From contig CAKQOW010000002.1 in the NCBI GenBank assembly GCA_934256595.1, forward strand, positions 21,249 through 85,248: a stretch of 64,000 nt of DNA, given 5' to 3'. A program made the position numbers and the translations under genes. This stretch comes from an uncultured Clostridia bacterium (lineage in GTDB: Bacteria; Bacillota; Clostridia; Peptostreptococcales; Anaerovoracaceae). The notes under the pieces are model-generated. The model ran no database searches, had not been told where the DNA came from, and saw only the letters and a program-made list of their open reading frames with translations. Positions 1 to 8,369 of the stretch are shown one piece after another; positions within the stretch are counted from its first letter, which is position 1; every line of letters starts with the position of its first letter.

Positions 1-292
1 GATTGAAATTTCCCTGCTTCATAACATCAAGGGCCTGCTTCTCAACTCTTGCGAAGCTTTCATTCCACGTTCCCGACATATCCACATCTCCGAAGTCATA
101 TACAAGGTTTTCGGAAAGCACATGCCAGTCATCAGTTGCGCATGGCATATAAAGCTCTGCAAATTCGCGTATTTTGGCCGGAGCCTCCGCTGCTCCCGCC
201 TCCTGTGTGGTGCCACCGTCAAAAGGAATGCCAAGCACTGAAACTGCAGCCTCAGCAGGTTCTTTTGCCGTAATGTCAAGCCATTTATACAT
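1..292 (-). CDS. Agmatinase/arginase-family ureohydrolase, N-terminal part
   Basis: This reading frame begins with ATG at 292 and stays open to the left window edge, so only about 97 N-terminal residues are present. It starts MYKWLDITAKEP and carries GIPFDGGTTQ followed by GAAEAPAKIR. This matches the N-terminal core of ureohydrolases (agmatinase, arginase, formimidoglutamase), where a GxPFDxGT strand precedes a PGARFGPxxIR-like turn. The manganese-binding motifs lie outside the window, so the substrate cannot be assigned. Its start overlaps the end of the upstream DUF4317 gene by 8 bases, which implies translational coupling and one operon. Agmatinase is the most common member in this group, but that is inference. 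Confidence 0.7.
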   Translation of the reverse strand, partial: MYKWLDITAKEPAEAAVSVLGIPFDGGTTQEAGAAEAPAKIREFAELYMPCATDDWHVLSENLVYDFGDVDMSGTWNESFARVEKQALDVMKQGNFN

Positions 293-1436
293 CATCTCCA
301 CCTCCTATGTTTACATCAAGACCGTTTATCTCGACACCGTCTCCTGCCGGTATAAGTATGTATTTCCTGCCGTCCAGAATTCTGGTTTCAACCATATGAC
401 TGAACTCCGGAGCTACGGATATTTTTATCTCAGGCGTTGTTATCTCGAATTTTCTGCTTTCGATCACATTCCCCGGATTAAGTACGGCATCATCACCAAA
501 CTGTTTCTCACATTCTCTGTGAAATGCTTGTGTTTTTTCTTTGTCTATACCGCTGTTTCTGAGTATATCCTCAACGTCATCAATATACAGTTCCGGAAGT
601 TCAGGCTCTTTGCTCTCCTTGTGTATGGCAAGTTTTTCTCGTATCTGCTCATGCACCGCCTGAACCACATCAAAGCTGCAGTCTGCTTCAAGAGCTTCAC
701 AAAGCGCCATGCCAAAAGCTCCCCGCTGCGCTCCTGCTGACATCGGTTTTTTTTCGACATTGAATACCGCATCTATAAATTCACTGTGAATATCGTTGAC
801 GTCCTTTGTATAATAAAGTGCATTATATATGTTCGCAGTTCGATCATCGAAGGCAGGAAACATAAATCCTATTTCGGGAGCCGCCACGACATGACCTGTG
901 GAAGTGCTTCTGAATTCTTTTTCGTCTGCAAAGTATCTCAGAGCCATTGACGCGTCCTTTACCGGATATATACCGCAGATGAAATATCTGAAAACCTCGT
1001 CCGACCCCTCTGCCCATACCTCTCCGTCGCCGCCTCTAAACGGCACGTCATAGGTATCTGACGCAAGCAGTATTACATAGCTTTTGTCACCCATATCTGC
1101 CGACTCTATTATCTTCGTATAAAAGGACTCTCTGGCAGCTTCATCTTTGAGTTCCGAGTCTCTCAGTTTCATCAGAAGTCCATGTTCTTCGCTTCCTGAA
1201 ACCTGTGAGGTTGAAAACTCTATATCAAGGAGATTTCTTCCCAGAGTCCCCGATATTGATTTTTTGAGCAGCTTAATATACATCTCTGCTTCTTCTTCGG
1301 GCATCAGTCCCACAGACATATCTATGTATGATACAATTTCTCCTGCCGCATTGACATAGCAGCCGTATATACGGGTTATACTGTCCCTGTCAGGCTTAAA
1401 CCGCCTGCGTATTTCATTTAGTTCTTTCTGATTCAT
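285..1436 (-). CDS. DUF4317 domain-containing protein
   Basis: The 383-residue product begins MNQKELNEIRRRFKPDRDSI and continues with a YGCYVNAAGEIV segment and SGTLGRNLLDIEF. I recognise this as the N-terminal signature of the DUF4317 family, which is widespread in Clostridia. No signal peptide or membrane helix is visible, so a soluble cytoplasmic protein is expected. Its function is not known. It overlaps the downstream ureohydrolase by 8 bases and is preceded by its own sigma-A type promoter at 1469-1497, so the two genes probably form a bicistronic unit. Family membership is read from N-terminal motif memory; the biological role remains open. Confidence 0.8.
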   Translation of the reverse strand: MNQKELNEIRRRFKPDRDSITRIYGCYVNAAGEIVSYIDMSVGLMPEEEAEMYIKLLKKSISGTLGRNLLDIEFSTSQVSGSEEHGLLMKLRDSELKDEAARESFYTKIIESADMGDKSYVILLASDTYDVPFRGGDGEVWAEGSDEVFRYFICGIYPVKDASMALRYFADEKEFRSTSTGHVVAAPEIGFMFPAFDDRTANIYNALYYTKDVNDIHSEFIDAVFNVEKKPMSAGAQRGAFGMALCEALEADCSFDVVQAVHEQIREKLAIHKESKEPELPELYIDDVEDILRNSGIDKEKTQAFHRECEKQFGDDAVLNPGNVIESRKFEITTPEIKISVAPEFSHMVETRILDGRKYILIPAGDGVEINGLDVNIGGGDDV

Positions 1437-1468
1437 TGTAATGCCTCTCTATCTGAAAACTTATATTT

Positions 1469-1497
1469 ATATTATCAAAAATGCAGGAGTTCTTCAA
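1469..1497 (-). promoter_or_regulatory. Sigma-A type promoter of the DUF4317 gene
   Basis: On the minus strand TTGAAG (1492-1497) and TAATAT (1469-1474) are separated by exactly 17 bases and lie about 35 bases upstream of the DUF4317 start. Confidence 0.55.
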
Positions 1498-1570
1498 CAG
1501 AATATAGCATAATCAGATTAGAGGATTCAGGCAGATCGGGCACATAAAGTGACAAAATCGTTTCTCCACT

Positions 1571-1610
1571 AAAAAAGCTGCCGCATTAATTATGTAATTA
1601 ACACAACAGC
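1571..1610 (-). terminator. Intrinsic terminator of the first Rpn gene
   Basis: Arms 1577-1592 and 1595-1610 form an uninterrupted 16-bp stem if G:U pairs are allowed in the minus-strand RNA, followed by six U residues (1571-1576). It lies 26 bases after the Rpn stop codon. The sequence between it and the DUF4317 promoter holds no gene. Confidence 0.85.
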
Positions 1611-1635
1611 CATTTTATCTTTTACATCATTATAG

Positions 1636-2547
1636 TTACAGTTTTTCGATTTCTTCTATGGATAACCCTGTATACTTTGAAATTTCATCAACAGGTTTGT
1701 TGTCCTCTTTCATGGCTCTGGCCATATCGAGTGCTTTAGAAGCCTCGCCGCGTTCTTCACCGATTTTTTCACCCTCGGCAAAGCCCTCGCTTCTGCCCTG
1801 TTCGATGCCCTTCTCAATGCCAAGGTCATATCCGTCCTGTCTGGACATCTCCATTGCTTCCTCCTGTGTCAGCTCCTTAAACATCATTCCTACCGCCTCC
1901 CTGCCATAATTACTCAGAAACTCCGGCAGTATTCCGTCCTCAATACAGCTCTCCATTATATCCACTATATCTCTCTCGGCAAGAGTTTCTCTGGTTTTGC
2001 TGTATGCTCTAACCCTCTCGACAAACATACTGTACTGCTTCAGGGTAGGGCTTTTTTTAAGAAGTTCACTGCCTGCATCTTTATTTATATTATATACCCT
2101 GATGATTAATTGTAAAGAGCATTCTCCCTCCTTGTCCATATATGCGTCTGACAATTTCATTTCGTGGTATGCAGGCATATGCCGTTCGCCGTTATAAAGC
2201 ATCACAAAGGCAGGGGTAGGAATTTTTACCGGTGCTTCCTTATACAGATCTTTCGGGTCAATCATCTGCCTTATTACCTCGGTTATGTATATCAGATCTC
2301 TCAGACACATGTTATTATTGATGCTTGACTGATGCTCTACCAGCAGCACAAATTTACCGTCCATAACAAAAGAGATATCATTCTTCATAGTCTTGAATAT
2401 AACTTCCTCTATGGTGGTTATATCCACACTGTCATCTTCTGTATAGTTTGTATCAAATATCGCATTATACATCTCTATGAGTTTATCCTTTTTGCTGAAC
2501 AGCATGCGAAACAGGCTGTCTTTATATTTTCTGTTAAGTTCTGCCAT
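1636..2547 (-). CDS. Rpn-family PD-(D/E)XK nuclease / putative transposase-like protein
   Basis: The product of about 303 residues belongs to the Rpn (recombination-promoting nuclease) group related to transposase_31. The core shows FRMLFSKKDKLIEMYNAI, then FVMDGKFVLLVEHQSSIN. The Asp and the ExQ motif fit the modified PD-(D/E)XK active site of this family. A charged, Glu-rich tail (EQGRSEGFAEGEKIGEERGE) and a conserved ending YTGLSIEEIEKL follow. A paralog sits at 18011-18871. I start at ATG 2547 because AAGGAG lies 9 bases upstream of it; the ATG at 2553 is only 3 bases from it. It has its own promoter and terminator, so it is an isolated transcription unit. Nuclease activity and recombination effects are known for E. 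coli RpnA; for this protein they are inferred. Confidence 0.8.
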   Translation of the reverse strand: MAELNRKYKDSLFRMLFSKKDKLIEMYNAIFDTNYTEDDSVDITTIEEVIFKTMKNDISFVMDGKFVLLVEHQSSINNNMCLRDLIYITEVIRQMIDPKDLYKEAPVKIPTPAFVMLYNGERHMPAYHEMKLSDAYMDKEGECSLQLIIRVYNINKDAGSELLKKSPTLKQYSMFVERVRAYSKTRETLAERDIVDIMESCIEDGILPEFLSNYGREAVGMMFKELTQEEAMEMSRQDGYDLGIEKGIEQGRSEGFAEGEKIGEERGEASKALDMARAMKEDNKPVDEISKYTGLSIEEIEKL

Positions 2548-2608
2548 CTCCATCCTCTCCTTAATTAGTGTATTTATGTAATAATATGGCTACATAACCC
2601 GTAACTAT

Positions 2609-2637
2609 ATATTACCAGCACAAACATAGTATGTCAA
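2609..2637 (-). promoter_or_regulatory. Strong sigma-A promoter of the first Rpn gene
   Basis: Minus-strand TTGACA (2632-2637), a 17-base spacer containing TTTGTGCTGG, and TAATAT (2609-2614). The remaining intergenic DNA up to 2745 is very AT-rich and shows no other feature. Confidence 0.7.
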
Positions 2638-2745
2638 TATTTATTTTCTATTTTTTAACTTATAATACTTTATTTTTACATTTAAAGTAAAACTGTGCTT
2701 TATTTATCAGGTTTTTACATTACAGCCCGTATACAAGCAGTGCAC

Positions 2746-2772
2746 AAAAAAAGGACGCGATTTCTCGTGTCC
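2746..2772 (-). terminator. Intrinsic terminator after sigG
   Basis: Arms 2753-2760 (GGACGCGA) and 2765-2772 (TCGTGTCC) with a TTTC loop, followed on the minus strand by seven T residues (2746-2752), 31 bases past the sigG stop. Confidence 0.85.
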
Positions 2773-2802
2773 CACCTGTTTCAAATAATTCAGCGCTTCC
2801 TG

Positions 2803-3573
2803 TCACACATATTTCCTCATATATTTAAGGGCGTTCTTTTCGAGCCTTGACACCTGTGCCTGACTTATGGCAATTTCCTCTGCCACTTCCATCTGGGTTT
2901 TGCCCTCAAAAAATCTCATCTCAAGTATGTGACGCTCTCTCGGATTGAGCTTTTTCATTGCCTCTGACAGAGAAAGATTCTCTATCCACTTTGCATCTGT
3001 ATTTTTGAGATCCCTGACCTGATCCATTACATATATGGCATCGCCGTCATCATGGAATACAGGTTCAAACAGCGACACAGGCTCCTGTATTGAATCAAGC
3101 GCCAGTACCACATCCTCCTGCGGAAGTTCAAGCTCCTTCGATATTTCAGCTATGGTAGGCTCCCTCTGCAGCTTCCTGCCCAGCGTTTCTTTTGCGGTCA
3201 GCGCCTTGTAGGCCGTATCCCTCAGCGACCTTGAAACTCTGATTGAGTTATTATCTCTGAGGTACCGCCTTATCTCCCCTATAATCATAGGCACCGCATA
3301 AGTTGAAAATCGCACGCCGTGACTTGTATCAAAATTATCCAGCGCCTTGATAAGCCCTATGCAGCCCACCTGAAACAGATCATCCGGATTTTCGCCTCTG
3401 TTTCCAAACCTCTGAATTATGCTTAGAACAAGCCTGAGATTACCTTTGATAAACTCCTCTCTTGTTTCCATGTCCCCCTGCTTTATCTTTTCCATCATAG
3501 CCTTCATCTGCTCATCTTTATAAACCGGAAGCTTAGATGTATTCACACCGCATATCTCTACCTTATTAGCCAT
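2803..3573 (-). CDS. sigG: RNA polymerase sporulation sigma factor SigG
   Basis: This is the late forespore sigma factor. The 256-residue product begins MANKVEICGVNTSKLPV, the distinctive SigG N-terminus shared with Bacillus subtilis, then region 2 (DDLFQVGCIGLIKALDNFD, FSTYAVPMIIGEIRRYLRD), region 3 and a region 4 helix-turn-helix (EGKTQMEVAEEIAISQAQVS). The length is normal for the family. In B. subtilis the gene follows spoIIGA-sigE. Here it stands alone, bounded by terminators on both sides, directly downstream of phoR. I could not identify a convincing sigma-F or sigma-G promoter upstream. In the cell it would act after engulfment, directing transcription of spore coat-protective and germination genes. 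Confidence 0.95.
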   Translation of the reverse strand: MANKVEICGVNTSKLPVYKDEQMKAMMEKIKQGDMETREEFIKGNLRLVLSIIQRFGNRGENPDDLFQVGCIGLIKALDNFDTSHGVRFSTYAVPMIIGEIRRYLRDNNSIRVSRSLRDTAYKALTAKETLGRKLQREPTIAEISKELELPQEDVVLALDSIQEPVSLFEPVFHDDGDAIYVMDQVRDLKNTDAKWIENLSLSEAMKKLNPRERHILEMRFFEGKTQMEVAEEIAISQAQVSRLEKNALKYMRKYV

Positions 3574-3672
3574 TACCCAATACCTGCCTTACCGTCAATT
3601 CTCTCTATATAAAAGGTTGCTCAATCGGCAGGCTTTTTATTCTGACTAAATCCAAAAGTATCTTCCAAAAAA

Positions 3673-3705
3673 TGCGAAACTGCCATATCTTCGAAATATG
3701 ACAGT
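3673..3705 (-). terminator. Stem-loop terminator after phoR
   Basis: The minus-strand RNA folds ACTGTCATAT...ATATGGCAGT (3679-3705) with a small loop. A short TTTCGCA and then a T-rich run continue to about 3666. It lies just past the phoR stop and closes the Pst/Pho operon before sigG. Confidence 0.6.
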
Positions 3706-3717
3706 CCGTAACTGATG

Positions 3718-5376
3718 TTATTTACTTAAAGGTATGCTTACTCTGATTTCTGTACCGTTTCTCGGCTCGCTCTTCATACTTACCATACCGTTATGATATG
3801 AAACTGCGTGTTTTACTATGGAAAGACCAAGACCTGTACCTCCGGATTCTTTGGAATGACTTTTGTCCACCCTGTAAAATCTTTCAAACACTCTCTGCTG
3901 CTGATCCTGCGGAATACCTATTCCGCTGTCCCTGACGGTTATATAGGCATTTTTCTCATCAGCACTTATATCTATATCCGTAATACCGCCCTCATTATTG
4001 TATTTAACCGCATTGTCGCACAGATTGTATATTATCTCATAAAGCAGACGTTTCACACCGTCTACGCATACATGCTCGCCCATAAGCTTCATATTGATAT
4101 TCTTTGCCTCGCATGCTCCCTCAAGCACACTCTTAACCTCATCTGCAAGCTCGAAAAGGTCAACCTGCTCACTTGGCATCTGTCTGCCCTCATCAAGCTG
4201 TGAAAGCCTTAATATATCTTCTATAAGGGTTACAAGTCTTGAGGCTTCCTTTCCTATATGTCCTATAAATCTAGGCATATCCTCAGGCTTTACCATACCG
4301 TTTTCGATAAGCTCTGCGCTGCCTATGATGCCCTGAAGCGGTGTTTTTAATTCGTGGGATACATTTGCGGTAAATTCCCTGCGGTTTCTCTGAGCATTCT
4401 GCTGCTCTGTAATATCAAATGCCAGAAGCACAGCTCCCACTGTTTCTCCGCCTGACTCTATCCTGCTTATATCCACCTGATATTCCCTGCTGCCGTACTG
4501 GGCATAAATCTCGCTGTGTCCTTCCTCGAAAGCGCTCTGAATTGCATTATTGATATTGCGGCTTCTTTCTATACTGAGAAAGCTCTGACCTATGCAGTCG
4601 CTGTCGGTTTCAAGGATATTCTGCGCAGCCTCGTTTATGCTTAATACATTTCCCTTATTATCAAGAAGTATCAGCCCCTCTTTCATACTTTCGGTAATCT
4701 GAGTAAACTCATCTGTCCTCTGCTTCAGATATCTCATCTGCATTTCAATTTCTTTGTGTTGCTGATTTATTCTGTTAAGCAGCGGTGAAAGCTCCTCATA
4801 TGTATCGTTTTCGAGAGGTCTGTCAAGGTCAATGCTGTTCATAGGCTCAACTATGCGCTTTGAAATCCTGCGGGCAAGTATTCCCGAAAGTACCAGCGCA
4901 GCTATAAGGACTACAAGTATAGGCTGAAGCATTCCGAGAACCAGAAGTCCCGCAGTCGCATAGGTGGTTGAAACTCTAAGCACGCTGCCGTCATCAAGAA
5001 GCCTTGCATAGTATGAGGTCTTTTCCATAAGGGTGTCTGAATATCTGCTGCTGCTTCCCTCGCCCTCTGCCAGAGCCTGCTTTACCTCCTGACGGTCCGC
5101 GTGATTTTCCATGCTGTCCGCTCCCGCCTGGGTGTCATAGATTACCTTGCCGTCTGCCTGTATCCATGTGATACGGTATCTTTCGGAGTCTATGTTTTTG
5201 AGATAATCCGTACCGTAAAGCTCCACTGCCGATGCCGCTATATCAAGCTCATCCGCCAGTTTATCCTTTTGTATATTGCTGAAATACTCATACAGGCAGC
5301 CCATAATAATTACAATGCTTGCCAGAAGCACCGTACCTGCAACAATGAGTATTGATTTGAAAATTTTCTTTGTCAT
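3718..5376 (-). CDS. phoR: PhoR-like phosphate-regulon sensor histidine kinase
   Basis: This membrane histidine kinase has 552 residues. Visible parts are an N-terminal membrane helix (about 7-29), an extracytoplasmic sensor segment, a second helix (about 148-168), a linker, a PAS-like region (about 225-320), a HisKA box FTANVSHELKTPLQG with the phospho-acceptor His near 340, and an ATPase domain with N box NLCDNAVKYN, G1 DSGIGIP and G2 GTGLGLS. Its start overlaps the response regulator stop by 4 bases, indicating coupling. Position after phoU-phoB in a pst cluster makes PhoR the natural assignment: it would phosphorylate PhoB when phosphate is low. All kinase motifs are intact. Confidence 0.9.
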   Translation of the reverse strand: MTKKIFKSILIVAGTVLLASIVIIMGCLYEYFSNIQKDKLADELDIAASAVELYGTDYLKNIDSERYRITWIQADGKVIYDTQAGADSMENHADRQEVKQALAEGEGSSSRYSDTLMEKTSYYARLLDDGSVLRVSTTYATAGLLVLGMLQPILVVLIAALVLSGILARRISKRIVEPMNSIDLDRPLENDTYEELSPLLNRINQQHKEIEMQMRYLKQRTDEFTQITESMKEGLILLDNKGNVLSINEAAQNILETDSDCIGQSFLSIERSRNINNAIQSAFEEGHSEIYAQYGSREYQVDISRIESGGETVGAVLLAFDITEQQNAQRNRREFTANVSHELKTPLQGIIGSAELIENGMVKPEDMPRFIGHIGKEASRLVTLIEDILRLSQLDEGRQMPSEQVDLFELADEVKSVLEGACEAKNINMKLMGEHVCVDGVKRLLYEIIYNLCDNAVKYNNEGGITDIDISADEKNAYITVRDSGIGIPQDQQQRVFERFYRVDKSHSKESGGTGLGLSIVKHAVSYHNGMVSMKSEPRNGTEIRVSIPLSK

Positions 5377-6047
5377 AATGCAGCCTCCAATCTGTATCCT
5401 ACATTACGGACTGTTTTAATCATGCTGCCGCAGCTTCCCAGCTTGCGGCGAAGCGTCCTTATATGCATATCCACAGTTCTTGTTTCTCCGCAGTAATCCA
5501 TACCCCATACTTCATTAAAAAGCTGATCTCTTGTAAACGCCATACCCTGGTGTGAAAGAAACAGCCTCAGAAGCTCAAATTCCTTGTAGGTGAGAGTTAT
5601 TCTCTCTCCTGCTGCGGACACCGTATGCTCATCAAGATTCATAACAACATCTCCGACCTTTAAAAGCTGTGCTTCCGGTTTAGGTCTGCATCTTCTGAGC
5701 ACCGCCTTGATGCACGACACGAACTCCATAACTCCAAAGGGCTTGGTAAGGTAATAGTCCGCTCCTAAATCAAGTCCCTGTATCTTGTCATATTCCTCGC
5801 CCTTTGCAGTAGCCATAACAACCGGTATGTCACAAAGCTCAGGTGAGGCTTTAAGCTGACGCAGAAGCTGTATGCCGTCTGTTCCCGGAAGCATTATATC
5901 AAGCACTATAAGCTCGGGTTTTTCGTGCCTGAGAGCTTCACAAAAGGACGCGGAATCCTCAAACCCTCTCGCCTCAAAGCCGGTGGATTTAAGCGCATAT
6001 ATCTCTATATCTCTTATGCTCGCATCATCTTCCACACACCAGATCAT
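5373..6047 (-). CDS. phoB: PhoB/PhoP-type response regulator (OmpR family)
   Basis: The product (224 residues) has a receiver domain beginning MIWCVEDDASIRDIE, the phosphoacceptor Asp in LIVLDIMLPGTDG, the conserved Lys in TKPFG, and a C-terminal winged helix with YKEFELLRLFL and TVDMHIRTLRRKLG. The start is ATG 6047, preceded by AAGGAGG at the right distance. An upstream in-frame ATG would add an unrelated tail that lies inside phoU. It begins 2 bases after the phoU stop and overlaps phoR. It should bind the pstS upstream region and activate the operon on phosphate limitation. Confidence 0.92.
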   Translation of the reverse strand: MIWCVEDDASIRDIEIYALKSTGFEARGFEDSASFCEALRHEKPELIVLDIMLPGTDGIQLLRQLKASPELCDIPVVMATAKGEEYDKIQGLDLGADYYLTKPFGVMEFVSCIKAVLRRCRPKPEAQLLKVGDVVMNLDEHTVSAAGERITLTYKEFELLRLFLSHQGMAFTRDQLFNEVWGMDYCGETRTVDMHIRTLRRKLGSCGSMIKTVRNVGYRLEAAL

Positions 6048-6049
6048 AT

Positions 6050-6694
6050 CTATACCTCCTTGTGCTCTCCTGTCACAGAGAAAATCACCCATTCGGCAAT
6101 GTTTACAGCATGATCTCCTATTCGCTCAAAATATTTGGCTATAATCAGTATGTCTATTGCAAATTCACCGTTGTCCGGATCATTTGCTATACTTGCTATG
6201 AGCTTTTGCTTTATCTGATCAAAATAGCTGTCTACAATGTCGTCGTCCTCTATAACTTTTTTTGCTATAATTATATCATTTTTTACGAAAGCATCAACGC
6301 TTTCCGTTACCATTTTTATTGTCGCATCAGCCATCTCCTGAAGAAGTCTGCTGTTTCCCGCAGGATGCACTTCAATTGAGCATATGATTTCGGCTATATC
6401 CTCTGCCTGATCTCCTATACGCTCCATATCGGTAATCATTTTAAGAGCTGCCGATATCTGTCTTAAATCCCTTGCAACCGGCTGCTGCTGTAATAAAAGC
6501 TTAAGGCACAGTGACTCAATAGTGCGTTCCTTTCTGTCTATTTCCGAATCAAGAGGCGCAACCTTTGACGCAAGCTGTTTATCGTTAGCAAGAAGTGACT
6601 CTGAAGCCACCGAAATAGCCTCTTCACACAGCGCACCCATTTCAATAAGCTCTCTGTTAAGCTGCATAAGCTGCTCGTCAAATCTGTTTCTCAT
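6050..6694 (-). CDS. phoU: Phosphate signalling complex protein PhoU
   Basis: This cytoplasmic regulator of 214 residues starts [20 protein letters not shown] and has the duplicated PhoU helical fold, with one metal-cluster helix ALKMITDMERIGDQAEDIAE and a second copy IIAKYFERIGDHAVNIAEWV. It connects the Pst transporter to PhoR and damps signalling when phosphate is plentiful. Length and both E-x-x-x-D metal-binding helices are normal. Its start shares a base with the pstB stop, so the genes are translationally coupled. Confidence 0.95.
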   Translation of the reverse strand: MRNRFDEQLMQLNRELIEMGALCEEAISVASESLLANDKQLASKVAPLDSEIDRKERTIESLCLKLLLQQQPVARDLRQISAALKMITDMERIGDQAEDIAEIICSIEVHPAGNSRLLQEMADATIKMVTESVDAFVKNDIIIAKKVIEDDDIVDSYFDQIKQKLIASIANDPDNGEFAIDILIIAKYFERIGDHAVNIAEWVIFSVTGEHKEV

Positions 6695-7449
6695 TATCCG
6701 AACCTCCCTGTAATATAGTCTTCTGTTCTTTTATCCTCAGGCTGTGAAAACAGCTTGTCCGTACTGTCACATTCAATAAGCTCACCCAGCAGGAAGAAAG
6801 CTGTCCTGTCTGAAATACGCACTGCCTGCTGCATATTATGTGTAACCATTACAATAGTGTATTTTTCCTTGAGCTGTATGCACAGATCCTCAATTTTTGA
6901 GGTAGATATAGGGTCAAGGGCGCTTGTAGGCTCATCCATAAGAATTATTTCAGGCTCTACAGCAAGCGCTCTTGCTATGCACAGTCTCTGCTGCTGTCCG
7001 CCGGAAAGTCCCAGCGCGTTTTTTTTGAGTCTGTCAGATACCTCGTCCCATATAGCCGCATCTCTTAATGAGCGCTCAACAATATCGTCAAGCTTTGCCT
7101 TGTTTTTAATTCCGTGTGTGCGGGGACCATAGGCTATATTATCATAAATACTCATCGGAAACGGATTAGGTTTCTGAAACACCATTCCGATTTCTCTTCT
7201 AAGCTCGTTTACATCAACCGACGGATCGAATATGTTGCTTCCCTTATATCTGATTTCTCCTGTGATTTTCACATCGGGGATTAAATCATTCATACGGTTG
7301 AGTGTTTTTATAAATGTTGATTTGCCGCAGCCTGACGGTCCGATAAGAGCCGTAATGCTTTTGGGCGGAATATCTATATTTATGTCTGTCAGCGCCTTAT
7401 GGCTTCCGTACCACAGGCACAGATCCTTTACGGTAATGATATTATCCAT
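6694..7449 (-). CDS. pstB: Phosphate ABC transporter ATP-binding protein PstB
   Basis: The 251-residue ATPase powers phosphate import. It has Walker [10 protein letters not shown], the Q-loop region [20 protein letters not shown] typical of PstB, signature [15 protein letters not shown], Walker [14 protein letters not shown] and the switch His in VTHNMQQA. It ends MEDK..-free with ITGRFG, matching the usual PstB C-terminus (YxTGRFG). It lies between pstA and phoU, 54 bases after pstA. Confidence 0.96.
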   Translation of the reverse strand: MDNIITVKDLCLWYGSHKALTDINIDIPPKSITALIGPSGCGKSTFIKTLNRMNDLIPDVKITGEIRYKGSNIFDPSVDVNELRREIGMVFQKPNPFPMSIYDNIAYGPRTHGIKNKAKLDDIVERSLRDAAIWDEVSDRLKKNALGLSGGQQQRLCIARALAVEPEIILMDEPTSALDPISTSKIEDLCIQLKEKYTIVMVTHNMQQAVRISDRTAFFLLGELIECDSTDKLFSQPEDKRTEDYITGRFG

Positions 7450-7503
7450 ACGCTCCTCCTTATAATTTATATCTATATATGTGTAACTGAAAATTCTATT
7501 ATG

Positions 7504-8367
7504 TTAAATGCTTTTTTTCTTCCTGAAGTGTCTGCCGACAAGGTCTGCCACCAGATTTATGATAAGGGTAAGTATCATAAGTATTGCCGCTATTGCAAAG
7601 GCAACTCCGAACTCGCCCTGCTCCTTGGCATATACATATAAGGCAACCGTAAGAGTCGCTCCTGCGCTGCCAAGACCCTCAAAGATACCGTACAGTGCGT
7701 GCGCAAATCCTGCGGTAAACAGAAGCGCGGCGGACTCTCCTAGTATTCTTCCCACTGAAAGTATGCAGCCGGTCACAACACCGTCGATACAGCCGGGAAG
7801 CACTACCGTACGGATTACACGCCATTTGCCTGCGCCAAGTCCGAATGCTCCCTCTCTGTAGCTTTGCGGAACTGTCTTGAGGCTTTCCTGAGTTGTACGC
7901 ATTACCGTAGGCAGATTCATTATAACGAGGGTGAGCGCTCCTGCCATCAGCGATGTCTGCATATTGAGGAACTGACAGAAAAACAGCATACCTACAAGAC
8001 CGTATATTATTGACGGTATTCCCGACAGTGTTTCTGCGGCATATTCTATTGCCGAAACCAGTTTTTTGCTGCCTGCGTATTCTGTCAGATAAATTGCGGC
8101 CCCCACACCAAGAGGAAGCACAATCACCAGAGTTGCAAGGACAATATATATTGTGTTTAATATGTCAGGCAGAATACCTATTCTCTCCGAAAGGTAGCTC
8201 GGTTCTGTCGAAAGCAGCTCCCACGAAATATTAGGAATGCCCTTAACAAACACATATACTATAAGAAACAGTACCAGCGCTGCCGTAAGCGTCGCTGCTA
8301 TGCCCATAAGGGCTTTCATTGTACCTATATATATTTTTCTTTTTTGCGATATATTTTTGTCTGACAT
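7504..8367 (-). CDS. pstA: Phosphate ABC transporter permease PstA
   Basis: This inner-membrane permease (287 residues) has six predicted helices and the binding-protein-dependent transport EAA-like loop REGAFGLGAGKWRVIRTVVL. The segment AAIYLTEYAG and ETLSGIPSIIYGLVGMLFF are hallmark PstA/PstC sequences. It pairs with PstC to form the channel. The gene begins 2 bases after pstC and ends before pstB. Confidence 0.95.
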   Translation of the reverse strand: MSDKNISQKRKIYIGTMKALMGIAATLTAALVLFLIVYVFVKGIPNISWELLSTEPSYLSERIGILPDILNTIYIVLATLVIVLPLGVGAAIYLTEYAGSKKLVSAIEYAAETLSGIPSIIYGLVGMLFFCQFLNMQTSLMAGALTLVIMNLPTVMRTTQESLKTVPQSYREGAFGLGAGKWRVIRTVVLPGCIDGVVTGCILSVGRILGESAALLFTAGFAHALYGIFEGLGSAGATLTVALYVYAKEQGEFGVAFAIAAILMILTLIINLVADLVGRHFRKKKSI

Positions 8368-8369
8368 AA

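Noticed and set aside
174..740. 188-residue plus-strand frame
   Set aside because: Lies opposite the well-supported DUF4317 gene, no ribosome site and low-complexity, Tyr/Phe-rich composition.
6048..6092. N-terminal extension of the PhoB-like regulator
   Set aside because: Inside phoU and absent from the receiver-domain family; AAGGAGG precedes ATG 6047.
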